Shown piece after piece: positions 1-5,819 of a DNA stretch of 5,819 nucleotides (its first letter is position 1; each line of letters starts with the position of its first letter). The position numbers and the translations under genes are program-made. Under the pieces are notes generated by a model. It ran no database searches, had not been told where the DNA came from, and saw only the letters and a program-made list of their open reading frames with translations. Source of the stretch: an uncultured Bacteroidales bacterium (GTDB lineage: Bacteria; Bacteroidota; Bacteroidia; Bacteroidales; UBA932); assembly GCA_946405645.1 (NCBI GenBank), contig CAMJHW010000098.1, forward strand, positions 1 through 5,819, in the 5' to 3' direction.

Positions 1-1222
1 GTTGGGCGAGAGTCTGGAGGTCGGAGGCGGTGACCGCCTCGATGGCGGCCTTGTTCTCGGCGGAGGACGCTACGCGTCCGAAGGCGAGAAGGCTCTTGCC
101 CATCGAGAGGCACTGCGCCTCACCGGACTCCGAGCTTATGGCCAGTTGGCCGAGGAGCTGTTTCTTCGCCGCTTTCAACTTCCTGTCACTGAGGGGTTTC
201 TCCTGAAGGTCGCGGATTGAGGAAGATATGGCCTTGAAGCATTTGGAGAGGTTGTCCTTGTCGCATCCGAGACTGATGGCCATGACACCGGTGTCGCGGT
301 ACTGGGTGTAGCCGCATTCCACGCCATAGACCCATCCGTTGCGTTCCCGCAGGATGTTGTTCAGGATGGAGTTGGAGGCGGGGCCGCCGAGGATGTTGGA
401 GAGCAGGACGGCCGCGATGCGGTCCCGGCCGCCGTACAACGACGGCGCGGCCCCGCCGATCACGGCATTGACCTCGTGGTTCTTCTTGTCCACGGTCTTG
501 TCGAAGCTGTTGCACTGGACGGCGATTGAGGGGCTGGAAGGGTCCGGACCGTTGTCTGAGGGACCGGAGGCAAACCGGGCGGCGCCGGAGACGGCGTCGG
601 GGAAATACTTGGCGGAGAGCCGGTGCACTTCCTTTTCCATACGGGATTCATCGATGTCCGCCATCATGGAGAACGCCATCCGGTCCGGCGTGAAGTTCTC
701 TCGGACGAAGCGCCGGAGCTCGTCGGAGGTGATACGGCGGACAGAGGCCGGCGTCCCGAGGATGGGCCGGCCGAGCGGATGTCCGGCATATAGCCCCTCC
801 TCGAAGCGGTCGTAAACCTCGTCGGCGGGGGAGTCCTTGTAGGACTGGATCTCGTCTATGACTACGCCTTTCTCGGTCTCGACCTCCTTCTCCGGGAAGG
901 TGGCTTCGGTCGCCAGCTCGAACAGGAGTCCGGCCGCCTTCGGCAGGTCCTCCTTGAGGACCGTGGCGTGAAGCACGATCTCCTCCTTGGTGGTGAATGC
1001 GTTCAGCTCTCCTCCGAGCCGGTCCAGGTAACCGTTCACTACCGCGGCACTCTTGTGAGCTGTGCCCTTAAAGAGAGTATGTTCAGTAAAATGAGCTATT
1101 CCGCTGTGATATCCTTCCTCGTCACGTGTGCCGCATCTGATGCTGAGAGCGCAGTATCCTACCGAAAACCCTCCTTTCCTTACGGCGTATTGCAGTCCGC
1201 TTCCTGTCTTCCCCGTAATCAT
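1..1222 (-). CDS. M16-family (pitrilysin/insulinase-type) zinc peptidase, 3' end cut by the window
   Basis: Translating the minus strand from the ATG at 1222 gives 407 uninterrupted codons running off the left edge. The M16 inverted zinc motif HFTEH lies at residues 44-48 (H44 and H48 zinc ligands, E47 catalytic base). E124, in VVIDEIQSYKDSP, fits the third ligand at the expected distance, and E117 seven residues earlier matches the second conserved glutamate of the family. The second half carries the inactive-repeat C-terminal domain, with an R/Y-type segment LRERNGWVYGVE at about 291-302; W297 sits where Leu is usual. Single-chain M16B enzymes are about 410-430 residues, so only a few codons are probably missing. 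No signal peptide or membrane segment is seen, so the enzyme is probably cytoplasmic unless exported atypically. The family degrades or processes small unfolded peptides; the substrate here is unknown. It follows the secreted-protein gene by 9 bp in the same operon. Mitochondrial-processing-like or PqqL-like names would be over-specific. Confidence 0.93.
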   Translation of the reverse strand, partial: MITGKTGSGLQYAVRKGGFSVGYCALSIRCGTRDEEGYHSGIAHFTEHTLFKGTAHKSAAVVNGYLDRLGGELNAFTTKEEIVLHATVLKEDLPKAAGLLFELATEATFPEKEVETEKGVVIDEIQSYKDSPADEVYDRFEEGLYAGHPLGRPILGTPASVRRITSDELRRFVRENFTPDRMAFSMMADIDESRMEKEVHRLSAKYFPDAVSGAARFASGPSDNGPDPSSPSIAVQCNSFDKTVDKKNHEVNAVIGGAAPSLYGGRDRIAAVLLSNILGGPASNSILNNILRERNGWVYGVECGYTQYRDTGVMAISLGCDKDNLSKCFKAISSSIRDLQEKPLSDRKLKAAKKQLLGQLAISSESGEAQCLSMGKSLLAFGRVASSAENKAAIEAVTASDLQTLAQ

Positions 1223-1233
1223 CCCCTTCCTTT
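1223..1233 (-). promoter_or_regulatory. Shine-Dalgarno for the M16 peptidase, overlapping the upstream stop codon
   Basis: On the minus strand the junction reads TAAAGGAAGGGGATG. AAGGA (1233-1229) lies six bases before the ATG and shares two bases with the TAA stop (1234-1232) of the preceding gene. This supports the chosen start and suggests translation follows on from the upstream gene. It is the only well-spaced Shine-Dalgarno among the starts with visible upstream sequence. Confidence 0.7.
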
Positions 1234-2089
1234 ATCTTTTTGCGAAAATCGTCCTGATGTCCTTGGGCAGGAATCCCGCCCAGTTCCTTACGTTTATCTT
1301 ATGGTGACGGAAATACAGCAGTTCGTGGGTGCCGGCGTCGATGAGCATCTTGTAGCACCAGGATCCGTCCTGCGGGTCGAGCGGTGCCACGACATAGCTG
1401 CATAGGGTGTTGTACGTCCCGTCCTGGAAAGCCTTGTCGACCTCGGACTCTTCCATTACGACCATATCCTCGTCGAAGTATTGGCTGATGAAAGCCTCGT
1501 CCATCCCCGGGACAAGGTCATCCTTCGAGAAGAATATTCGCTTGATTCCCGTCTTGCGTACTTGCATCGAATAGACGTCGAAACCGGTATATCCGGCGCC
1601 GTCGGAGCGCAGGGCCTTGGTCACGTAGTCTTGCAGGATGTCCAGAAAGGCGGGCAGGAAAACGACTTCCCTCCCCGAAGGGAAAGAGGAAGCGGAGATC
1701 GGCAGGCTGGCTACGTCGACGGGACGCTTCCTCTGATCCTCGGCCTTGGGCTTGCCTCCCTTCATGAGCGTAAGGGTGAGCATGCCGCGGTATTTCTTCT
1801 CTTCCGATCGGGCGATAAGCAGGAAGTAATAGTTCGGGTCCTCTTTGAGGGAGTTGTACTCCTCCACGGTGCAGAACTCGTATGGAGAGATGCGCCAGCG
1901 CGCCGAGACTTCGTCACGCAGCGCGTTCTCCATCATGCCGCCCGTGCCCAGCACGACTTTCGTCGTGCGCGTAGGCAGGTCGGCTATGAGGACTTTCTTG
2001 GTGTTCACCCTGGCCTGGCCCGATGCTGACACAGGGGCGCACAGGGCGAAAAGTGCCAATATGCAGAATATGCTGAAAATGCGTTTCAT
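1232..2089 (-). CDS. Secreted protein of unknown function, conserved-looking Bacteroidales type
   Basis: This is a 285-residue protein with a clear Sec signal peptide: basic MKR start, hydrophobic core at about residues 4-18, and plausible type I cleavage after A22 (VSA) or A26 (GQA). C17 is not in a good lipobox (FALC), so a lipoprotein is unlikely. The mature protein, about 260 residues, has no further membrane segment and is probably periplasmic or exported. I recognise no catalytic motif. Visible landmarks are KVLIADLPTRTTKVVLGTGG near the mature N-terminus, RWRISPYEFC, and near the C-terminus WCYKMLIDAGTHELLYF. The pattern recalls, from memory only, an uncharacterised Bacteroidales family. 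It is the first gene of a leftward operon with an M16 peptidase 9 bp downstream, and it starts about 28 bp after a good -7 promoter element. Its ATG lacks a strong Shine-Dalgarno, as is common in Bacteroidota. The reading frame and secretion are well supported; the function is not known. Confidence 0.86.
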   Translation of the reverse strand: MKRIFSIFCILALFALCAPVSASGQARVNTKKVLIADLPTRTTKVVLGTGGMMENALRDEVSARWRISPYEFCTVEEYNSLKEDPNYYFLLIARSEEKKYRGMLTLTLMKGGKPKAEDQRKRPVDVASLPISASSFPSGREVVFLPAFLDILQDYVTKALRSDGAGYTGFDVYSMQVRKTGIKRIFFSKDDLVPGMDEAFISQYFDEDMVVMEESEVDKAFQDGTYNTLCSYVVAPLDPQDGSWCYKMLIDAGTHELLYFRHHKINVRNWAGFLPKDIRTIFAKR

Positions 2090-2116
2090 CCGTCAACTTC
2101 GTCGTTTCTTCAAAGG

Positions 2117-2124
2117 CAAAGTTA
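2117..2124 (-). promoter_or_regulatory. Candidate Bacteroidota -7 element (TAACTTTG) for the leftward operon
   Basis: On the minus strand 2124-2117 reads TAACTTTG, an exact match to the Bacteroidota housekeeping -7 consensus TAnnTTTG. Transcription would begin around 2111-2112, giving a leader of roughly 20 bases before the ATG at 2089. The -33 side is weak: there is no TTTG at the usual 19-21 bp spacing, only CTTAC-like bases. Confidence 0.5.
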
Positions 2125-2147
2125 CAAAATAATGATTACATTTGTAA
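2122..2147. repeat. Inverted repeat TTACAAA-N12-TTTGTAA in the divergent promoter region
   Basis: The left arm TTACAAA (2122-2128) and right arm TTTGTAA (2141-2147) are perfect reverse complements separated by 12 bases. A nested smaller palindrome, TTACA-TT-TGTAA (2136-2147), uses the same right arm, so the TTACA half-site occurs three times. Each outer arm overlaps one of the two opposite-facing -7 elements. It could be an operator acting on both genes, or a by-product of two TAnnTTTG elements in AT-rich DNA. Confidence 0.35.
2137..2144 (+). promoter_or_regulatory. Candidate Bacteroidota -7 element (TACATTTG) for dnaX-lptB
   Basis: TACATTTG matches TAnnTTTG exactly and would place the transcription start near 2150, with a short leader of about 15 bases ahead of the dnaX ATG at 2166. 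No TTTG-like -33 element lies at the expected spacing (sequence there is GGCAAA). The fixed position between divergent genes makes it plausible, but it is unproven. Confidence 0.42.
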
Positions 2148-2165
2148 GCTAACGCAAATCGTGCC

Positions 2166-3887
2166 ATGAGTCAGTATATCGTATCAGCCCGAAAATACCG
2201 GCCGGACTCTTTCGAGTCCCTGATAGGTCAGGACAATATTGCCAGGACCCTGAAGAATTCCATCCTCAGGGGGCAGCTGGCGCACGCCTACCTCTTCTGC
2301 GGACCGCGCGGCGTCGGCAAGACGAGCACCGCGCGTATCTTCGCCAAGACGATAAACTGTTCCCATCCCACCGCCGACATGGAGCCTTGCGGCGAATGTG
2401 AGTCGTGCGTGTCCTTCCGCGAAGGGCGCTCGTACTGCATCCACGAGCTTGACGCCGCGTCCAACAACGGCGTGGACGACATCAAGGCCCTGATGGACCA
2501 GGTGCAGATACCTCCTCAGGTCGGAAAGTACAGCGTCTATATCATAGACGAGGTGCATATGCTGTCACAGTCTGCATTCAATGCTTTCCTCAAGACCCTG
2601 GAGGAGCCGCCTGCACACGCCATCTTCATCCTTGCCACCACGGAGAAACACAAGATCCTTCCGACGATCCTGTCCCGCTGCCAGACCTACGACTTCAATC
2701 GCATCGGCGTAGCCGACATCGTGAAGAACCTCCGCGACATCGCCTCCAAGGAGAATGTCTCCATAGACGACGAGTCGTTGCACATCATCGCCCAGAAGGC
2801 TGACGGCGCCATGCGCGACGCTCTGACCATCTTCGACCAGACAGTGGCCTTCTGCGGCGCGGATGTACATTACGAGGACGTGATCCGCAATCTCAACGTG
2901 CTGGACTACGAGTATTCCTTCCGCTTGGTGGACGCTTTCCGCGCCGGGGACTATGCTTCGGCGATGCTGACCTTCGACGAGATCCTCGCCAAGGGCTTCA
3001 ACGCCCAGCATTTCATCTCCGCGCTCAGTTCGCATTTCCGCGACCTCATCGTCAGCCGTACTGCGGGGCTTGACGCCCTGCTGGACTTGCCCGTGTCGCT
3101 CAAGCAGCGCTACCGCGAGCAGGCCGACGCCTGCACGTTGCAGTTCCTGTATGACGCCCTTGCCATCACCACGCAGTGTGAGGCGGGATACAAGGCCGCC
3201 ATCAATCAGCGCCTGCACATCGAGTTCGCGCTGATGAAGCTCGCCTTCCTCTCCAAAGGCGTTCCCGCCACCACAGTCTCCGCTCCCGCGGAGCCGGCTG
3301 CAAGCAATGAAGGCTCCAGCCAGAGGAACACGGATGCCAGCCCTGCAGCCCAGTCTGCACCAGCGTCTGTGGCCGAGCCTGCTCCTGCGCCCGCGGCAGA
3401 GGCAAAGCCTTCGCCGCGCCGCCGCGCCGTCAAGACCGGCGCCTCCCTCTCGCTGAACTCTCTGATGAGTGAGAAGGAGGACAGTAAAGTGGAGGCAGCC
3501 GCGGCTGTCGCCGCTCCCGAAGAGCTCACGGATGAGGCCATCGTCGGAAAGTGGAAGGACATGGCAGGCTTGTACCCGAGCCAGCCGCGTCTGGCCAATA
3601 CGCTGGCCAACGCCAAGGTCGAGATTTCGCGCGAGGACGGTCTGACGGTCACGTTCGTCGTGACCAACGACGCCCAACGCGCGTGGATCGAGTCCAACAA
3701 GCTCCACGAGCTGGAGGGCAAGTTCCAGAAACTGCTCGGCAGGCCCGGCGTCAAGCTCCGCGTGGCCGCTGCCCAGTTAAAGGATGAAAAAGTGATTTAT
3801 ACCCCCGAGGACAAGGCCAAGTATCTCATGGAGAACAATCCTGAGGTGATCGACATCATCAGCGACCTTGGGCTGGATTTAAAATAA
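2166..3887 (+). CDS. dnaX: DNA polymerase III subunit gamma/tau (clamp-loader ATPase)
   Basis: This 573-residue protein is the clamp-loader ATPase that opens and loads the beta sliding clamp and, in its tau form, tethers the replicative polymerase. The N-terminus SARKYRPDSFESLIGQ is typical. The Walker A box GPRGVGKT is at residues 46-53, four zinc-binding cysteines at C65, C75, C78 and C81, Walker B with IIDEVHML at about 126-133, sensor 1 TTE at 158-160, and the SRC arginine-finger motif at 170-172. The collar domain continues to about residue 365. A low-complexity Ala/Pro/Ser linker spans about 366-450, and a folded C-terminal domain follows at about 452-573. No A-AAA-AAG-type slippery run is seen around the linker, so a programmed gamma product is not supported. 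The ATG at 2166 gives a full family N-terminus but has no Shine-Dalgarno. It is the first gene of a rightward pair, 12 bp ahead of lptB. Confidence 0.97.
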   Translation: MSQYIVSARKYRPDSFESLIGQDNIARTLKNSILRGQLAHAYLFCGPRGVGKTSTARIFAKTINCSHPTADMEPCGECESCVSFREGRSYCIHELDAASNNGVDDIKALMDQVQIPPQVGKYSVYIIDEVHMLSQSAFNAFLKTLEEPPAHAIFILATTEKHKILPTILSRCQTYDFNRIGVADIVKNLRDIASKENVSIDDESLHIIAQKADGAMRDALTIFDQTVAFCGADVHYEDVIRNLNVLDYEYSFRLVDAFRAGDYASAMLTFDEILAKGFNAQHFISALSSHFRDLIVSRTAGLDALLDLPVSLKQRYREQADACTLQFLYDALAITTQCEAGYKAAINQRLHIEFALMKLAFLSKGVPATTVSAPAEPAASNEGSSQRNTDASPAAQSAPASVAEPAPAPAAEAKPSPRRRAVKTGASLSLNSLMSEKEDSKVEAAAAVAAPEELTDEAIVGKWKDMAGLYPSQPRLANTLANAKVEISREDGLTVTFVVTNDAQRAWIESNKLHELEGKFQKLLGRPGVKLRVAAAQLKDEKVIYTPEDKAKYLMENNPEVIDIISDLGLDLK

Positions 3888-3893
3888 CAGATT

Positions 3894-3898
3894 GAGGA
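3894..3898 (+). promoter_or_regulatory. Poorly spaced GAGGA before lptB
   Basis: The 12-bp dnaX-lptB gap contains GAGGA only one base before the ATG at 3900, too close for a standard Shine-Dalgarno. The start is still secure, because the protein begins exactly like LptB and the next in-frame Met is residue 23. Initiation probably depends on coupling to dnaX or on Shine-Dalgarno-independent initiation. Confidence 0.3.
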
Positions 3899-3899
3899 T

Positions 3900-4730
3900 A
3901 TGAAGCTTCGTTGCGAGAATCTCGTCAAGAAATACGGCGTCAGGACTGTCGTCAAAGGCGTCTCCATGGAAGTGGAACAGGGTGAAATAGTGGGTTTCCT
4001 CGGCCCTAACGGAGCCGGCAAGACCACGAGTTTCTATATGATCACCGGACAGATAGTCCCTAACGCCGGCAGGATTTACCTTGACGACGAGGAGATCACC
4101 GGACTTCCGATGTTCAAGCGTGCGCAGAAGGGTATCGGCTATCTTCCGCAGGAAGCTTCCGTCTTCCGCAAGATGTCCGTCGAGGACAATATCATGTCCG
4201 TGATGGAGATGTCGGGAATGTCCCGCGAGGAGAGGAAAGAGCGCTTGGAGTCCCTTATCGACGAGTTCAATCTCTCGAAGGTGCGCAAGAGCCTCGGCAT
4301 CCAGCTCTCCGGAGGAGAGAGGCGCCGCTGCGAGATCGCGCGCGCCCTCGCCATCGACCCCAAGTTCATCCTTCTCGACGAGCCTTTCGCCGGCGTCGAC
4401 CCCATTGCCGTCGAAGACATCCAGTATATTATCGCGAAGCTCAAGTACAAGAATATCGGAGTCATCATCACCGACCATAATGTGGGTGAGACTCTCGCCA
4501 TCACCGACCGCGCCTATCTCCTTTACGAGGGTACCATCCTTCAGGAGGGCACGCCGACGGCACTTGCCGCGGACGAGGACGTTCGTACCAAGTATCTCGG
4601 CTCCGGCTTCGTGCTGAAGCGTTCCGTGGCTGTAGAAAAAGCTAAGGCGGAGCACGAAGCCCGCCTTGCCGCTAAAGATTCACAAAGTCCCGAACATTCT
4701 GAGCCGTCACCACGGGATCTCCCAGAATAA
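3900..4730 (+). CDS. lptB: LPS export ABC transporter ATP-binding protein LptB
   Basis: This 276-residue cytoplasmic ATPase is predicted to power LptB2FGC, which extracts lipopolysaccharide from the inner membrane and pushes it to the cell surface. All ABC motifs are intact: Walker [10 protein letters not shown] (35-43), Q-loop Q84, signature LSGGE (136-140), Walker B ILLDEP with catalytic E161, D-loop GVDP (165-168) and switch H193. LptB-specific features are [15 protein letters not shown] (84-98), whose F89/R90 match the residues that contact the LptF/LptG coupling helices, and [14 protein letters not shown]. The family body ends near FVLKR (237-241). About 35 extra residues follow: a charged, probably helical stretch (242-258), then a Ser/Pro/acidic tail (259-276). 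That tail is encoded in DNA shared antisense with the next gene, and E. coli LptB is only about 241 residues. The gene lies 12 bp after dnaX. No lptF, lptG or lptC is in the window, so the name rests on sequence character. Confidence 0.93.
   Translation: MKLRCENLVKKYGVRTVVKGVSMEVEQGEIVGFLGPNGAGKTTSFYMITGQIVPNAGRIYLDDEEITGLPMFKRAQKGIGYLPQEASVFRKMSVEDNIMSVMEMSGMSREERKERLESLIDEFNLSKVRKSLGIQLSGGERRRCEIARALAIDPKFILLDEPFAGVDPIAVEDIQYIIAKLKYKNIGVIITDHNVGETLAITDRAYLLYEGTILQEGTPTALAADEDVRTKYLGSGFVLKRSVAVEKAKAEHEARLAAKDSQSPEHSEPSPRDLPE
4672..4730. other. 59-bp convergent coding overlap of lptB and the response-regulator gene
   Basis: The lptB stop is at 4728-4730, while the opposite-strand regulator stops at 4672-4674. 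LptB residues from about 258 to 276 and regulator residues from about 363 to 381 are therefore encoded on opposite strands of the same DNA. No intergenic space remains for a terminator, and I see no strong GC stem followed by a T-run for either gene here. Confidence 0.9.
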
Positions 4731-5817
4731 GCAGACGGTCCACGACATTGTCCAGTTCCCGGATGTTTCCGGGCCATGATTTCTCCTGAAGCAGCTTGAC
4801 TGCCTCGGGAGAAAAACTGCGCGGCTTGCCGCCTTCGGTGTATTTGTCCTTGAAATACTCGATCAGGAGAGGGATGTCGTCGCGGCGTTCGTCCAGGCTC
4901 GGTACCGTGAATACGATGACGCTCAAGCGGTGATAGAGGTCCTCTCGGAAAGTCCCCTTCTTTATTTCCTCAGCGAGATTCTTGTTGGTGGCGGCGATGA
5001 CGCGGACATCGACCACGATGTCCTTGTCGGAGCCGACGCGCGAGAGCTTCTTCTCCTGCAGGACGCGGAGCACCTTGGCCTGGGCTGCCAGGCTCATGTC
5101 GCCGATCTCGTCGAGGAAGAGCGTGCCGCCGTCGGCCTGCTCGAACTTGCCCTTGTGCTGCTTGATGGCCGAAGTGAAGGAGCCTTTCTCGTGGCCGAAC
5201 AGCTCGCTCTCGATGAGTTCGGACGGGATGGCGGCGCAGTTGACCTCGATGAAAGGCATGGTGCTGCGCAGGCTCTGCTGGTGGAGGTTGCGCGCCACAA
5301 GCTCCTTTCCGGACCCGTTGGGTCCGATGATGAGCACGCGCGCATCCGTCGGCGCCACCTTGGCGATCATATCGCGCAGGCGCTGCATGGGCGCGGATTC
5401 GCCGATCATATCGGCGCCGTAAACCTTCTTCTTGAGGATCTTTGTCTCCTTGACCAGCGACACCTTTTCGGTGGCGTTCTTGATGGTGATGAGGATGCGG
5501 TTGAGGTCCAGGGGCTTCTGGATGAAGTCGAAAGCTCCCTTCTTGATGCACTCGACGGCGGTTTCGATGTCTCCGTGTCCGGAGATCATAACCACGGCCG
5601 CCTCGACGCCCATCGCGTTGAGTCTGTCCAGGACTTCCATTCCGTCCATGTTGGGCATTTTGATGTCGCAGAAGATGATGTTGTATTTCTCCTTCTCCAC
5701 CATCTGTACGGCAATGGCGCCGTCTTCGGCCACGTCCACGTCATAACCCTCGTCACCGAGGATTTCCTTCAGGGAGTTGCGGATGGCCCTTTCGTCATCG
5801 ACTACAAGGATTCTCAT
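4672..5817 (-). CDS. NtrC-type sigma54-activating response regulator without a C-terminal DNA-binding domain
   Basis: This 381-residue protein has two domains. The receiver (about 1-118) has acidic pocket D7/D8, phospho-acceptor D51 in [11 protein letters not shown], switch S79 and K101. After a linker comes the AAA+ sigma54-interaction domain (about 138-381): Walker A GPNGSGKE (165-172), GSFTSA loop (212-217) in place of GAFTGA with its key F and T kept, Walker B GGTLFLDE (230-237), sensor 1 ATN (276-278), arginine fingers R291 and R297, and sensor 2 WPGNIREL (348-355). Phosphorylation should permit oligomerisation and ATP-driven remodelling of sigma54 RNA polymerase. The protein ends about 25 residues after sensor 2, so the Fis-type helix-turn-helix of classic NtrC proteins (about 450-480 residues) is absent. 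The frame is intact, so this is not obviously a truncation; similar short forms are, from memory, common in Bacteroidota. The start ATG is two bases inside the window edge and fits the receiver consensus. The cognate kinase and targets are not visible. Confidence 0.95.
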   Translation of the reverse strand: MRILVVDDERAIRNSLKEILGDEGYDVDVAEDGAIAVQMVEKEKYNIIFCDIKMPNMDGMEVLDRLNAMGVEAAVVMISGHGDIETAVECIKKGAFDFIQKPLDLNRILITIKNATEKVSLVKETKILKKKVYGADMIGESAPMQRLRDMIAKVAPTDARVLIIGPNGSGKELVARNLHQQSLRSTMPFIEVNCAAIPSELIESELFGHEKGSFTSAIKQHKGKFEQADGGTLFLDEIGDMSLAAQAKVLRVLQEKKLSRVGSDKDIVVDVRVIAATNKNLAEEIKKGTFREDLYHRLSVIVFTVPSLDERRDDIPLLIEYFKDKYTEGGKPRSFSPEAVKLLQEKSWPGNIRELDNVVDRLLILGDPVVTAQNVRDFVNL

Positions 5818-5819
5818 AA

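Noticed and set aside
968..1405. A 145-codon plus-strand open frame opposite the start of the M16 gene and the end of the secreted-protein gene.
   Set aside because: It crosses a clear operon junction and lies over the peptidase's zinc motif region, which is well conserved on the other strand.
1481..2029. A 182-codon plus-strand open frame opposite the secreted-protein gene.
   Set aside because: The minus-strand product has a proper signal peptide, an upstream -7 element and operon spacing; the plus-strand frame has none of these.
2154..2166. Sigma54-like promoter TGGCACGATTTGC on the minus strand, 65 bp upstream of the secreted-protein gene, tempting given the sigma54 activator in the window.
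   Set aside because: Only 8 bases separate GG and GC, against 10 in the -24/-12 consensus. Spacing is critical for sigma54, and the match runs into the dnaX start codon, so it is probably chance.
2565..3707. A 380-codon open frame on the minus strand opposite dnaX.
   Set aside because: The plus strand encodes an unmistakable full-length DnaX with every motif. The antisense translation is rich in Arg, Gly, Val and Leu without recognisable domains, as expected for a shadow frame in GC-rich DNA.
3879..4655. A 258-codon open frame on the minus strand opposite lptB.
   Set aside because: It is antisense to a complete LptB with all ABC motifs; no protein family features or start signals are seen.
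4680..4740. Possible bidirectional terminator between the convergent genes.
   Set aside because: I could not find a stable GC-rich stem followed by a T-run on either strand, and the whole stretch is coding for both genes.
1..5819. Mobile element, CRISPR array, tRNA/rRNA or phase-variable inverted repeats.
   Set aside because: No transposase, integrase, repeated spacer pattern, tRNA-like fold or long inverted repeat was seen; nearly all the DNA is accounted for by five coding regions.

Overview
The window reads as ordinary chromosomal core sequence from a GC-rich member of the Bacteroidota, probably Bacteroidales. The main clues are two exact matches to the Bacteroidota -7 promoter element TAnnTTTG in the one real intergenic gap, weak or absent Shine-Dalgarno sequences at two of the three gene starts with visible upstream sequence, a long-linker DnaX, and a sigma54-type response regulator that ends without a DNA-binding domain. 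The genus cannot be fixed from the sequence alone; a Rikenellaceae/Alistipes-like or uncultured Bacteroidales lineage is a guess from the high GC.

Layout. Positions 1-2089 hold a leftward two-gene operon: a secreted protein of unknown function (2089 to 1232), then an M16-family zinc peptidase (1222 to beyond position 1) whose last residues lie outside the window. A 76-bp AT-richer divergent region (2090-2165) follows, with one candidate -7 element for each direction and an inverted repeat joining them. Rightward from it run dnaX (2166-3887, DNA polymerase III gamma/tau subunit) and, 12 bp later, lptB (3900-4730, ATPase of the LPS-transport ABC complex). A leftward NtrC-type response regulator (5817 to 4672) ends tail-to-tail with lptB, and the two coding regions overlap by 59 bp.

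The genes do not form one pathway. dnaX and lptB are housekeeping genes for replication and outer-membrane biogenesis that appear co-transcribed. The peptidase and the secreted protein are translationally close and may share regulation. The regulator's kinase partner is not in the window.

I found no mobile element, CRISPR array, RNA gene, toxin-antitoxin or defence system, and nothing that convincingly amounts to an undescribed system. The more unusual points are the convergent coding overlap, the DNA-binding-domain-less sigma54 activator with a GSFTSA loop, the compact divergent promoter with its inverted repeat, and the unknown secreted protein paired with an M16 peptidase.
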